Assembly (NCBI GenBank): GCA_030734395.1
Contig: JAUZTG010000007.1
Coordinates: 62,001 to 126,000 of the forward strand
Origin: Sarocladium kiliense
Lineage: Eukaryota > Ascomycota > Sordariomycetes > Hypocreales > Sarocladiaceae
Reading direction: 5' to 3'
Length of the DNA: 64,000 nucleotides
Part shown: piece by piece, positions 1 to 11,611 of the stretch
Numbering within the stretch: the first letter of the stretch is position 1
Layout of the letters: the number at the start of each line of letters is the position of its first letter
Program-made: the position numbers and the translations under genes
Notes under the pieces: generated by a model
Databases searched by the model: none
What the model saw: the letters and a program-made list of their open reading frames with translations, nothing else
What the model was told of the DNA's origin: nothing

Positions 1-241
1 TCCCTGTTTTTTATTACATGTGTTAGCAATTTGAGTCAGTAAATTGAATCGAGAATTATGGACAAACTCACCTGCTGCTATTGTCGCTGTGCTGTTTGTT
101 TCCACAGGTTGAGTGTCTATCCTCCCACAGACGTAGACTCACGCCTCACGAACTGGGCCCTAGGAAACTTAGTCCTGTGAAGCGTGTTGCAGGGACAGGG
201 TAGTAGAAGGAAACATGGGTAAACATCCTGAAAATGTAATG
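1..241. other. Left-edge stretch with no recognised gene
   Basis: No ORF or RNA gene is recognisable. It lies downstream of the FunK1 relic that is read leftward, so it may hold that gene's former 3' flank. Confidence 0.4.
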
Positions 242-1809
242 TTACGTGTCAGCTAGTATATCTGCATCCTTTTGTGCATCATTAAGAATGCGCTTCATCG
301 AAGAATAGAGGCTAGGCTCTGGACGTTTCCATCTTTGACTGCGAGGGAAAACCTCCCTTCGCAGCCGGTTAACCCAGGGAACCATTGGCTGATAGTATGA
401 TGTGAAGTGCTTCTCCGCTTTCTTCAGAAAGTCCTCCTCATCAGCAATGACACCCTTTTTTTTCTCAGCCAAGTCATCGTCACCCTCGAAATTCCAACTA
501 TCGAAAACAGTCGGACCCACGTCTCTGCCGTTCGTGTCATAGTGGACGCATATCCAAAACAACACCCAGAAGAATGACTCGAGATCATGCATAAAGCTAT
601 GTTCCTCGATACCGCCGAGTCTGTCGAAAACCCATACTCTCATAAAAGCTCCGCAGATGGTGAAGCCCAAGACAAAGCGCCGAGTGTCTTGTGCAGCTAA
701 CATTCCCGTGCGTACCTCCCGAGATCAAGCCACGCCTCTGCGGCCGTATCAGCAGAAGGGTTGCTTTTCAACTCTCCAGGGACCAGAATTCGGGACCAGT
801 GACACCTCGTGTCTGTCTGGGCTTCAGGGTCATTCACGAAGCCAATATCCAACTTCCGTTTCCCCACAGAGCCGTCAATCGGCATATTCGGTTTTGCCAA
901 CGGCCTCCGGGGACGCGAAGGACTTGATCTTCGATCAGCGGCAAATGTCGCAAGCTTTCTACTGAAGCCCGAGAACCATTCAAGGACATCGTCTTCCTTG
1001 GCGCTTGTTGGCCAGGTTGTCCATCCATCATTAAACATAGGGCTCGGGCCACTTAGACATTGTTTGAAGAAAACTTGCGACGCCGTCTCAAGCTCATCAA
1101 CGCCACCGAAGTATTTGTCCCAAAACTCTGGGATGCCGACATATAGATGGCCAAGTTCTTCCTTCAAGATGCCGTCCACATGTTTGCGGTGCTCCGATGA
1201 GTTCGGAAAGCTACTGGTGTTGCGTAGCCATGGCGTTTGTTGAATCGAAGAAGCGATAGGGCGCGGAGGCGGAGTTGCTTCGGCAACAGCGCTCTTGACA
1301 TGATCCCATATAGTAGAGTCGTCGGCTTTGTTGACAGCCGCTTGTATAAGAGGTTCGACGCGATCGAGTTCGAAGTTATCAGTCGCGACAGCAGTATAGA
1401 GTCTAGACAACTCATCAAAGATGGTTCGTCCATTAGCCGTCCGCAGGCTTCGGGCTGCTGGAAGAACCTGCAGGGCTGATAAAAGGGTGAGAACGAGATT
1501 TTGAAGCTCTGCAAATGGGTCAGCGTATTGTTCTGAGGGTTGTCATCCTCACGTTTTGTCATCATACTTACCGTTCGGATTGAGTTGGTTGAGGCCAGCA
1601 GCTTCGGAGATGCTTGTAGATTTCGTAATCAGTCTGAATGACGCTCGAAAGCTATCAAGGCCCTCTGCGATGGGATTGTCCTCAATCACCTCGGTCCAGG
1701 GACGGTCCATCGCGTCAGAGGGCCATCGGTCGCAGCGATGCGCTGCTGAGAGTATGGGTTGTGGACAGTGAGCAAAATTCGTAGCTTGTGAGCGAGAAAG
1801 AAGATGCAA
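242..1809 (-). pseudogene. FunK1-type fungal protein kinase, broken, kinase core deleted
   Basis: Relic of a FunK1 (fungal-type protein kinase) gene. The N-terminal exon (about 1809 or 1722 to 1572, ending in IAEGLDSFRASFRLI and following residues) is followed by a clean intron (1571-1509, GTAAGT..TTTGCAG). The second exon carries the FunK1 N-terminal domain down to GRYAREC and a stop at 697-699. The frame then continues one base out as LAAQDTRRFVLGFTICG, so a one-base lesion lies at about 699-703. Further on, FDRLGGI is fused directly to EEHSFMHDLESFFWVLFW near 605-617. In intact FunK1 proteins these two motifs flank the kinase catalytic core of a few hundred residues, so the core has been deleted. 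The C-terminal tail (YYQPMVPWVNRLRREVFP) is retained to 242. No kinase activity is possible. Family assignment rests on recalled motifs and is strong. Confidence 0.8.
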
Positions 1810-1989
1810 TGAATTCGGCGACTAGCCTATCGAGCGCGTTGATGTCCAGAACGAGTGGCTTCATGGCTTGCTGATGGAGTGCTCTCGGCGTACAGCACCA
1901 AGTGCCAGCATTCGCGATCTTCGGTGCTCAGTACGCGTCTGGCGTTGTGGGGAGCCGGGAAATCAATTTTCCCGTCATGCCAAGCATTT

Positions 1990-3510
1990 GGCCGTTTGGG
2001 GCTGGTAGCCTCACATCTCCACCCCACCAATCCAACAAGGGACTGGGCTTCACGCCAAGCATGGGGTCAGGGGCTGGTAGCCTCCCGCTGGAAGTTCAGT
2101 GTTACTGCTACTCTGAACTCAGCGATGCAGCGTGGGGCTGGTATACCTAAAGGTCGGTGCTACTCTCGAGCTATCACTTGTGGCACTGTAGAAGGGGGTA
2201 CTGATCAGGCCTGGCCCTCGGCCAACATGCTACTGCTCCCCAATTTCCAAGGTACTGAGGTGGGACTGGTAGCCCCTGAACAGCCTTGTGTCAATCCGCA
2301 AGTTGTGGCCCGGCCATGGGTCAGGGAAAACCAGTACGCAGCGCCTGTACAGCGGCGGCAAAATTGCGGTGGGTGCTGGTTTCCATGCATCCCATGGCCT
2401 GGCGTTCCGATGTGCGCCACCCTCGTCCATGCAAGGAGCCTAGTAGAGGGCAACGAAACAGCAAGGGAGCGCAGCACGTCACCCGCTATCTGGTGACCGT
2501 GGTACTAATCTCGCTGGTTGATTTCATGTGAATTATACTAGCCACCAGATTTGCTACCAAGCATGAGCAGACATGCAAAAATAGGTGACTGGTCCCCCAG
2601 CAGGCGCCTGACGCTTGGTACTGGTCAAGGTCATCGGGCCAAAGTGAGCGAGACCAGTACCGCGAGGGGCACTGAAGTCGCATGTCTGCCCATGAGTGGT
2701 AGTAAATACAGGCAGCGAGATCAGTAGCACATACACCGCGGGTGATGCACTTACCACTCCCGAGCCGGGGACTGGGCTCACCACCAAGCTTGTCACATTG
2801 CTACTGTTCTCCATATCTCTCCAAGAAATGGCTACTGGTTATGCTCCGTTGTTGCAAGCCGAGCATGGCGCCGAAAGTTCTCCATCGCTGGCGAAAAGGC
2901 CTAGGGTAGCTAATGATTGCAGTTGGTTAACATGGATCACGTCCTATCTCGAATCAGCCTTAGCAATAGCGACACCGCCACTCTTTGACAATCAGCAAGA
3001 CCAGTAGCCGCGCCACAGGAAACTTGGCATTACCAGCCAACGGGCTGTCGGTTGCGGTCAAAGCATGGGCTGTTTGGAGGCTTTACATCGACGCAACCTG
3101 AGCGCTAGGCGCTAGGGACTAGCTTCCGCATCCCATGGCCGGGCCACGATCTAGAGCAACGACGTCAGTGGGTATTGCCTAAGACTAGTAGATGGTGGCA
3201 ATACCTCATTTCGGGCTCGGATTGACACCTAACGTTTTACAGGAGGCTACCAGGCCTACCTCAGGTCCTTATATTCGGAGAGCAGCAGCATGTTGGCTAA
3301 GAACCAGACCTGATCAGTACCCTGCTCAGCAGTGAAGCAGCACCTTGGCGCTACTGGGCTCGTATTCTACAGTGATGCTGGTACCAAGCCACCCTTTCAC
3401 CACCGCGCCGGCTAATACTAGCTTCTAGCTGCCCGCTCCTCGCTGGCTACCAGGCTTAAAGCATGCTGTCCTTGGCCGGAGGCTGGTCCCGCTCGTCAAG
3501 GGGCCTGACA
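1990..3510. repeat. Non-coding stretch rich in CTGGTA/TACCAG motifs
   Basis: About 1.5 kb without a convincing gene. CTGGTA or its complement recurs, often as GGGRCTGGTAGCC: 2002, 2074, 2138 and 2266, then variants such as GGTGACTGGTC (2585), ACCAGTAC (2653), ACCAGTAGCC (3000), CTACCAGGC (3247) and CTGGCTACCAGGC (near 3440). The first two units share a 5' arm (GCCAAGCAT at 1979 and 2054) about 75 bp apart, which suggests a decayed tandem array. Short ORFs here have no recognisable protein. Confidence 0.4.
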
Positions 3511-4089
3511 AACTGGCGATGAATCCTTATTAACATAGGATATTATATCGATTGGCATGATACGATCGAGCACTCTTGATTTATATAGTCTGTCTCAGGA
3601 TGGACCCGTAGCAATGCAGCGCGCAACTATGAATCCAGGTTCGCCCAATTCTGGCTTTCGTGGAAGTAAGTAGTTTACGAAGAACTCAACTGTCAAATTC
3701 ACCGGAGCACCTCAGGAGGGACGTCATACTGCATGTCCACTGCTATCTCCCAAGCGAACGCAATACAGTAGGTGCTCTTACCGCATGCGTCAAGTGCACA
3801 GCAATTGGACACCACCGAAACCGCAAGGTTGCATACGCTACCGTCCCCGGCCTGGACGCAGGTTGATGGAAACGGTATGCTGGACATAACGCATTTCCAC
3901 AGTACGTTACATTAAGAGATCTCAACAAACACTATAAAATAGGTGTTAGGCATGTCGCTTTTGATGCGAAGGTCTATCGCACCATGTTGCCGACAATGAA
4001 GAAGAAAGCAAGCCGCAAAGCCTCGGAGTCGGGAGTTTGCCCTGTTCTGAGTATGGCAACTTTCTAACAGTTTTGTAGCCCATTTTTAG
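3511..4089. other. Intergenic region with a possible first exon of the BTB gene
   Basis: No complete gene is seen. A short candidate exon (ATG at 3984 to 4050, MLPTMKKKASRKASESG...) could splice over a 39-nt GTATGG..TTTTAG interval, with CTAAC at about 4064, into the BTB frame at 4090. The intron would be unusually short, so this is tentative. Confidence 0.3.
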
Positions 4090-5108
4090 GAGCAGTGCGA
4101 ACGATCTCGTTCGCGAGCTCAACACAGTACCATGTCCATTGTGGTGTTCTGTCCAAATATGAGAAGCTAGACGCCTCTTATGATGTGTGGACAGGATGTG
4201 TTAAGTTTGCGGACGTGCCCGATCAAGTCGGGCGCACCATTATACATTATCTTTATTCTGGCACTCTAGAGCATCACGGCGGACTTGACGCCAATCTCCA
4301 AGTGTACTGCGTTGCACAGAAGTACAGCATCCACGAGTTAGCGCAAATTGCGAAACAGCGAGTGAATGACACCCTTCATACCTCTTCTACAGCTAGGATA
4401 ATGGAGACAATTCAAGAAGCTTCTGGGTTATTCGCCGAGGATGACGACTGGCTGGACGACCTCGTTCGGGTTCAGTCGCGCTGCCTACTTCAAGAACAGC
4501 TTCTTCTTCGGAACTAGGACTCCTTTCGGGCCCTGCTTGCTACGAATGATAGGATTTCCAAAATCCTTCTTCAAGAAATGCTAGCCCTCTGCGCTCGACC
4601 ATCTGCTGAAACCCCGATTGGATCCGATATTAGCGATGAATACTTATTGGGTCAGGATCTTGTATCGGTTGAAACTCTCGATGAAATTGAGGGCACCCTA
4701 AGGGAGGTTTCAGCGCCAGAGCCGGGTGGTATTCAGAACAACTTAACGTCGAGCAATAAGTCCCTGGAGGAGGTCAAGAACGCGGGCATACCTTTCCCGC
4801 TCGACGCCGACCAACACCCTGAACCCAAGCAAACAAAGAAGCAGATGAAGAAAGCTGTAAAGGCAAAGAGGGACAGGGAGAGGAGAGAAGAGAAGGAACG
4901 GGAAAGCGAGGAGGTGGCCAGACTTCGACAAGCAGGATGCTTTTGTGAAGGACATCGTATATTTGGCTGCTCTTACGGATGGGCAAATTGTGATCAGTGT
5001 CGTTCAAAGATTGCAAACCTTGCGATTAGAAGCACTTGGATGTGGTTATTGAAGTTCCTTCTTCTATACGGACGCAGCTATCGTTCTTCAAGAACCTCTC
5101 GCGTTTAG
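4090..5108 (+). pseudogene. BTB/POZ-domain protein interrupted by an in-frame stop
   Basis: A single reading frame runs 4090-5108 with one TAG at 4515-4517. Upstream is a BTB/POZ fold (about residues 5-110 from 4095): YHVHCGVLSKYEKL, then GRTIIHYLYSGTLE and VYCVAQKYSIHELA, as in fungal BTB proteins that act as protein-protein adaptors. Downstream the same frame continues at once (DSFRALLATNDRISKILLQ), with a charged coiled segment (KKQMKKAVKAKRDRERREEK, near 4840-4900) and a Cys-rich end (CFCEGH..C..C..C). No splice pair removes the TAG convincingly, so it is most simply a nonsense mutation, though stop readthrough cannot be excluded. The first exon is uncertain. The 3' end converges on the next gene, with 9 bp between the stops. 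Confidence 0.65.
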
Positions 5109-5117
5109 TCCTTTCAG

Positions 5118-5813
5118 CTATACATTCCGCTTTCCATACTTCACGCATGCCTCATGCTCTCTCCATGCGTCGATAAGCCAATGGTATTTGCCAAGGCCAT
5201 CGACAGAGCGTCGTCCATCCCACTCAAAGAAACACCAAGTCCTGCCTACAGGGCTTAAGATATCGATTCGGCCTCTGCGGCGACCAGCCATACTGGCTAT
5301 ACAGTCGAGGAATTGCTGCTCCTCAGTCATCACAGTGCTTGAATCCTGATGTTCCGCCATGCGAAGCTCCCACGCTCCAGTTTGCATTGACCCGTTATCG
5401 TTGAGCAGAAGGTAAGTTAGCATCGAGCCTCGGCTCGAAGACAGCAGCGTTGAATACATGTTTGAGACCGCTGTAGCATCGTCTTGCTTCGCCCAGGACC
5501 AGATATTGATGACGATGTTCGAGTCGATGAGCCGAGCCTCACATGTTTCTTCATCATATGTGTGAGGGAGGAGGGTAGCTCGGAGGTCTGCTAAGCTGTA
5601 GTCGTACTGCAAGTCACCTTTCCATTCTAAGCACACCAGTGCAAGATAGATCAATCCATCTCGGCAATCGTCTTCGTGGTAGAGCACTGGCAGATGAGGG
5701 CCAACAAGCATCCATACGTCGGGGAGCGGTGTGTTGATGATCTTAGACCAGACAAAAGCGTGTTTCCGCCTTGCTGGACTCGTCAGCGTAAGGTTTGATT
5801 GGATGGCCGTCAT
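5118..5813 (-). CDS. Hypothetical protein, 231 aa
   Basis: Single open frame from ATG 5813 to stop 5118, with no intron needed. I do not recognise a catalytic domain. The sequence is mixed hydrophobic and acidic with many Trp residues (VWMLVGPHLPVLYHEDD, INIWSWAKQDD, WCFFEWDGRRSVDGLGKYHW) and no signal peptide or membrane span. Its style recalls the C-terminal parts of HET-type incompatibility proteins, but the HET motif itself is absent, so no function is assigned. It is convergent with the BTB relic. A truncated member of a larger family is possible. Confidence 0.5.
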   Translation of the reverse strand: MTAIQSNLTLTSPARRKHAFVWSKIINTPLPDVWMLVGPHLPVLYHEDDCRDGLIYLALVCLEWKGDLQYDYSLADLRATLLPHTYDEETCEARLIDSNIVINIWSWAKQDDATAVSNMYSTLLSSSRGSMLTYLLLNDNGSMQTGAWELRMAEHQDSSTVMTEEQQFLDCIASMAGRRRGRIDILSPVGRTWCFFEWDGRRSVDGLGKYHWLIDAWREHEACVKYGKRNV

Positions 5814-6508
5814 GTTTTCGAATGCGCACAGTATTGAGGGGAGTTTTGAGCTTCAGTTTCTTTTAAAGGATGAATGATTCGCGAACTTTGAACATAGATC
5901 ACTTCATATCGATGGTCCTTCGTCAGCGACTACGAAGGGGTCTGGCCATCACTCAAGTACTCCACTGGTTGTATAAGGGTACCTGCGTCCTGGTTCCTGG
6001 CATCGAAACAGACTCCGCCAGCGCACCGGATACCTGCAACTTCCTCGCCAACATGGAACCCGCCCAAATGTGAGGGTTAATACACTAAGCCCGACTCGAA
6101 CCCAATCTTATGGTGAACCGCGTGACATTAGGTCCTTCATGAGTCGCTCATGCTCGAACTCCGTGTAAGCACTATGGTCGCCCAGCCAAGGAGAAACGAC
6201 GATCCTGCAATCACCTGCAGAGGATTTCGCCTCTGGGTGCCCGCACACTCGACGTTCTTTAACTCCTTCTTGCTCTATTACCTTTCCTTCGTCACGCTAT
6301 TGATACGATTCTGTGGGCGAAACCGGTCATTTGCAAGGTGAGCGGACCTAAGTCAATTCAATTCATAGAAAGCGAAGCGCAAATCAACCGAAGTGGAGAG
6401 ATATTTGTTAAAGCGTCCATGTTCAATAAAGAAATTTCGCTGCAATCCTGACGTCTTTTTGCGCTCTTTACCGTGCAGTGTCAGCCACCAATTGCTAAAA
6501 TGATGCTC
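5814..6508. other. Gene-free interval
   Basis: Sits between the 5118-5813 ORF start and the 3' end of the recombinase gene. Only short unsupported ORFs are present (for example 5870-6073 and 6150-6341). I see no RNA gene or repeat. Confidence 0.4.
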
Positions 6509-9500
6509 CTAACCACCGCTAGTCCTTTTTGTGCCAGAACGTATGATCCTGATCCTCTTTTTCCTCGCACGACCGGACTTGTCTCCCGCCAGATGTTCTT
6601 TGGTTGTGCCTTGCCCTTTGGTCCTTAACTTGATGCGAACGGGTCTGGGTTGCCTTGCCTGCACCGTGATGCAAGACTCAGATTGAGACTTTGGTGAGGA
6701 TGTACGATGACGGACAGGTGGCATATCAACGACAATTTCGTCCAGCGAGGAGTTTTGACTCGAATATTGCACAGAAGGATGAGGATGGTCGTCCTCTACA
6801 TCACGCCCTTCCTTTCTGTGCAAGGACAACAACCCGATGTCTGGGCGAGCAGGCGGGTCGTCACAGGTGGTTATGATTGCATCATCAATTAGCATCTCCT
6901 TGCTATTGTTGGCGGCTAGGTAAGACGCTGACAATTCCGGTTCGGGCGAGGGTGAGAAAGTTATGAACTCGGAGATATCAAAATGAGGGACATCGGCTTC
7001 GGGGCTTCGAACTGTGTTGGGCGTAGACTCACTGCTTTCCGACGGCGGTACTAATTCTGGCCGCGTGGTGTAGCTCAGAAATTCAGGTGCATTCGACACA
7101 GTTGGCACTTGCAGGCTAAGCTGTGTCAACTGCAGGCTGTCGTCACAAGTCAACAAAGGTTGACTGGAGGAAGCCTCGATATCTTCAGCAGCTTCGTCTT
7201 CGGACAGGGCGTTGTCGTGGCAACCGAGAATGGGAGATATGAAGCCTTGAAGAACTGGTGCAGAGGGGATCTTTGAAGTATGCCGCTGCATGATTTCAGT
7301 TGTCTGGTCGATGAATTGAAGCTCCGCTTCGGTCTTGATCTCTGAAGCAGGTGTGTCGACGCTCAACTGCCTCTTCTTCCTTGGAGACGTTACATCCTCG
7401 TCCTCCTTTGGCACATCCAGGATGCTTGATTCCATGATGAATTCTGGACAATGAACATCCAAAAGATGAAACTCCAATTGTTTGGCAGATTCTAGCTTGG
7501 TGTTACACCGTCTGTGAGGATGAGGGCACGATGCAGGCTTGCCGTCTTCGACATCTTGGGCATAGGATTGGAAATGTCTGTAGACATGGTCTCTCCACGA
7601 ATATCGATCGAGGAATTGGTGCAGTCGTACTTCCGGCGCCAGTGAAGACTCCGCCATACAGAGGACGCAGTAGCCGGCTGTAGCCAAAACACCGCCGTAA
7701 GTGAGCGGGTCGCAATAGGTTGGCAAGGTCTCCGGACAATCAAGATGCGAGCGACAATGATCACTCCATTGCTGTTCACCAATGATCCACTGGTTGCACA
7801 GGAAGCAGAGCTCAGTAAAGCCACTGCATGAGTTCTTGAAACAGGTGTAAACATGTTTCCAATCATAAGTGGACTTCAGATCTTTGGCGGCGCAAGAAGA
7901 TTCGGGTAGTTTTCGCCGGCGGGTTGACTTGCCACATTGGCATAAGTCTGGTTCCAGTCCTGGGCGAAACTTCACTTCTGTATCTGTCTCGCACAAAGCG
8001 ATCATATCGCGGAGCACCTGAAGACCAGTCGCGCTTCGCAGGGTATCAGTTTCGAAGAGATTCTCTGCAAGGCGGTCCCGCTCTGGCATGAGGAATCTGA
8101 TACGATTGAATATGCTTCGGTGATAGCATGGAGGGTCCTGCTCACCAGGGACTGTGATAGGTCGACATGGCTGAGTCTTCTGCCATTCCCGGAGTTCTTG
8201 ATCTGCCAGCTTTCGTTTCTTTTCATAAAGCTGCTTGCGGCGGGAGGTCGACTTCTTGTTTTCTCGCCCTCGTAGGCTTATCAGCTCCTCTTCAATGGCC
8301 ACGAACTTAGGGCTGGTGTGCAGCGTTTCCTTTTTCTCTGCTGGGAGAGACTGCGCTAGGTGCGGGTTTCGAGCAACGGTCAAGCCCCGGAAAAGATCAT
8401 TGACGACACTGCGCACTTCTGTGCCAAAGTAGCTACCTTGACCGTCTGTACCGCTATTGTTAGGCATATAGTGGTTGTTGTAAGTGTTTGCATCTCTCTG
8501 GCCCGCATGCTTCATCCTCTGAGCCACAGAGTAGAGCTGGTCTACGGAATCGTCAGTAAAGCCAGGGATCAAGGACAAGTGAGGAGAAGGGGCGATATAG
8601 CATACTAATCCAATACAGACCCTCAGCTCTAAAGTCGTGAACAGTTGGTGGCCGGGCATACCCGGCACGAAAGCCAAGAGCGCGAAGCCTCCTGCTAAGC
8701 GCCATAGCTGTTTCTATGCTTCCATGGGTACGTCTCGAGGACATGCTCCTGAAGAAAGGTTCTTCGAGAATGCCAGCTCTCCACTCCAAGTGTATCATCT
8801 CGCCCTCCGGCGGCTCGAGGGCGAGAAGATCTTCGAGGGTATCGCAGCTCCTGAACGCTTTTGCCGCAATAAGGATAGCCAATATAGGCAGCATTGCATT
8901 GCAAATGAGAGGCATAGGTCCTAAGCCTTCATATAGTGAATGCTCGGGTCTGCAACAAATCTAATCAGAACATAACCTCGGACTGCATCGACAGAATTCT
9001 CATACCTTTTATCTGGGGCGTATGTCATGCCCTTTGCATCTCGCACGAGTTGAATAGCAAACTCAGCTCTGCCATGTTCATTGCGGAAAACCCCGAATTT
9101 CACATCCTATTTCGATGGCGAGTCAGTTCAGTCTTGATCACTACAGCTGGCTATAGGGAACTCACCTTGTAATACAGTCCGCGCCCAGAACCAGCACGGC
9201 ACGATGATTCAATGTACTCGCCGATGCGAGAGGAGGAACAGACAATGGCCATGAAGCTCGCCCAGTCGTACACTCTCGTTGCCGGCCTTTCGTACTCGAC
9301 CCAGTCGTTTCCCCACAGCTGACGACCAAGGTGGAGGAAGTGGTTCTTGGTACCGAATCTCCTTGGCCGCTTGGTTTTCACCAACGTGATGCTGCTTTCG
9401 CGCTTCAGAATCTCAGGCAGCTCGTACCGGATGAACTGTTTTCAATCTGTCAGCCCCAGTCAATCGCCATGGTAGAATTCGTTCTTGTCGTCGCAAAGAA

Positions 9501-9928
9501 TACACACATTTGTCACGGAGATTGTGATATGCCCAGGAATAGCGGCATATTCTCGCTGCCAGCCAGCCATGAACTGTTTCCAATACACCCTGACAGTTCC
9601 TTCACCTGGATTTGGATCATTTTCGACGCCCTCAATGCCAAAAGCAACCTCCTTCATAAAGTCCTTCAGAGACTTCAAGTCGTAGGGGCTCGGGTTTTCA
9701 TCAGCGTGTTCCTCCGCGTACCTAGACAGGCATTAGCATAACCACAGCAAGTGATGAGACACCAGAGGCTTACTGGTTCCAGAGGCCAATCATGCGGTTG
9801 TACTGCCTCAACGTTTTATCATCAACCTTCTTGAAGACGACTGAATTGGTGATCCCTTCAGTGCATTGCACCGAGCCCTTATTTCTCCCATCGCGGAAAA
9901 AGTCTCGAGCACTCTTCTTTCTGGGCAT
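6509..9928 (-). CDS. DUF3435 (FluG-domain) tyrosine recombinase with C2H2 fingers, six exons, 1038 aa
   Basis: Site-specific DNA recombinase of the DUF3435 superfamily that includes Starship captains. Proposed exons: 9928-9774, 9721-9508, 9435-9166, 9106-9006, 8949-8606, 8541-6509. The introns are 52, 72, 59, 56 and 64 nt, all GT..AG, and all phases agree. Tyrosine-recombinase residues are visible: Arg in CSSSRIGEYIES, H-x-x-R in TVHDFRAEGL, His in MKHAGQRD and a candidate Tyr nucleophile in NTYNNHYMP. The conserved tail SLPAEKKETL..FVAIEEELISL follows. The C-terminal half has C2H2-like fingers (CFLCNQ..HCRSH; CVLCMA..HVYRH; CPHPHRRC..H) and a Ser/acidic tail ending in basic residues. I see no lesion, so the gene may be active. 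In Starships the captain reads inward from the 5' end, so an element here would extend leftward. Whether this finger-bearing branch acts as a captain is inference. Confidence 0.83.
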
Positions 9929-10745
9929 TGTGACTATCGCTTCGCAAGGCAAAGCAGAACCAGGGATCGAGTAGTCACTTCCCCGTTGAATTCCGCGGAA
10001 AGCAAAAGTAGAAATGAGGTGCAGTCGATTTGAGCAGGTAGGAAGTAGGACGAGATCAAGAACCAGCGACCGCGGCCTCATATATACGCATAATCGGAGT
10101 GCCCAGCGCCATTGCGGACCAAAATGCGCAGTCCGGGACCTGCGCACTCTCCAGCGGCCAAGCATCAGGCAGGCATTCAGGTTTCGGGAGGATGATGAGG
10201 GTCGCCAGAAACCGGGCTCATCAAGAGCTCTGCCTGCACCTCGGCCCTGGCGCGTCCAACCAGATCCTGAGCCATGGCGCAGGTCGCATGAAGTTGAGGG
10301 GATACAGTGCAAATTCAAAATAGTGTAGGTGAGAGGTGATAGGTTGACAAGCAGCCCGCTGGAGGGATGAGCGAGGTTGAGGTGATTTAAGGTGATCAAA
10401 GGTGATGCTCACTGAGCAAGGGTGAGCGAAGCCTGAGCAAGAGCGGCGTGGCTGACTAACTAGGCCCGGGCGCGGGTCTCCTGGGTTTCGTTGCAGACTA
10501 CCTTAGTATTAGACGCCAGAGGGCTCGTGTTGTTCGGGTTATTCGCGATAGACATGCTTCACAACACCACTCCTCCGGCTCAAGCATGAGGTCAAGACCT
10601 ACAAGTCTTGCTCCAGAGTCAGGGGAGCCAGTAAGGAGTGTACTGTAAGTGATAAGGTTGTCTGAGAATACACGGGCAATGCAGGTACCCGGGTCGTAGT
10701 GGAGCACAACTTTTACACTCCTACTATGCATCCACAACCAAGTGC
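9929..10745. other. Upstream region of the recombinase, possible element boundary
   Basis: No gene is supported. A TATATA at 10081-10086 lies about 155 bp upstream of the recombinase ATG. If this recombinase is a captain, the 5' terminus and short direct repeat of the element should lie here, but none can be called from one sequence. Confidence 0.3.
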
Positions 10746-10753
10746 TATATAAA
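10746..10753 (+). promoter_or_regulatory. TATA-box-like TATATAAA
   Basis: TATATAAA sits about 230 bp upstream of the membrane-protein ATG at 10979. The position fits a core promoter with a long leader. Based on sequence match only. Confidence 0.35.
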
Positions 10754-10978
10754 CAACACAGTTTCGGGCTCTACTGCTAAGAGGCCTCGTAAACTTGTTC
10801 CCTTTCTCATTGCTTGTCCATTCACCATCCTTCGAAACCTTGATTGACGTTGAGCCTGTTTTTTTGCACGAGAACGATTGCGTGGAGATTCCGACGAGGG
10901 CAAACCCACGATTGCACTCTGCATGTATATCGAGACCTGAAACAAGCACAATTCCACTACGAAAATAATACGGACTCG

Positions 10979-11611
10979 ATGGCTTTTCTTGATCCTCGGC
11001 ATAAGGGCAAGGCCCATGCAGTCACACTTGCGATCGTCATTGCTATTCTTGCCGCAGGAGTATACCGACTTATCCAAAATGAGATGCCAATGATGAGACC
11101 CGATATGATGGCCTTGGGTGCTGTGAGTCTCCGTTGTCGCATGTGTCAGGCTCACTCTGACTTACGCAGGCTGGCAAATCATTGGTTTTGATCGGATACC
11201 AGATCTTCGCTGAGCGCACCGGTAAACTCTACAGTGTGAAAGCCAACATCATCATCAACGTGCTCGAGGTAGTATTTTGGGCTGCGGTGTCGGGTATGAG
11301 CGTTCAAGGTAGCTTCAGGTTCTGCACAGGTAGCTCACTCGCGACACATTGCTACATCGGCTGGGGCATAAACGCCGCAAGCATCATTGTTTGGTAGGTG
11401 GGCCGGGCATGTGTACACAAACGGACTCAAGAACTAATAGGCATCTAGTTTTCTATCAATATATGCCTTGGCACTTTCGGCCGCAGAGTGCCATACTATT
11501 CGAAGAGAAAACCTTGGTATGGGCCATAAGAGGCTTTCTTCCAATATCAACCTGGAAGGCTTGCGGCCTATGAAGGAATCCTCTTATGACAGATATTGTG
11601 GTCAAGATTAG
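10979..11611 (+). CDS. Four-TM (MARVEL-like) integral membrane protein, three exons, 176 aa
   Basis: Exons 10979-11122, 11170-11393 and 11449-11611 with introns of 47 and 55 nt. The second intron has a CTAAT branch site just before its CAG-type end, and phases 0 and 2 fit. The product has four hydrophobic spans: AVTLAIVIAILAAGVYRL, a weaker one near MMALGAGKSLVLIGYQIF, NIIINVLEVVFWAAVSGM, and INAASIIVCFLSIYALAL. A short loop (FRFCTGSSLATHCYIGWG) carries two Cys, and the tail is polar. This pattern is common in small fungal plasma-membrane proteins of unknown function. Without splicing, the frame would stop at 11395, right after the last membrane span begins. Transport and signalling roles are both unproven. 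Confidence 0.75.

Noticed and set aside
1855..2496. 213-codon ORF in the CTGGTA region
   Set aside because: Composition follows the repeat motif, no domain is seen and all frames are similarly open.
9770..10399. Minus-strand ORF of 209 codons extending upstream of the recombinase start
   Set aside because: Only the last 52 codons, from ATG 9928, match the recombinase. The upstream part has no family pattern, so the shorter start was chosen.
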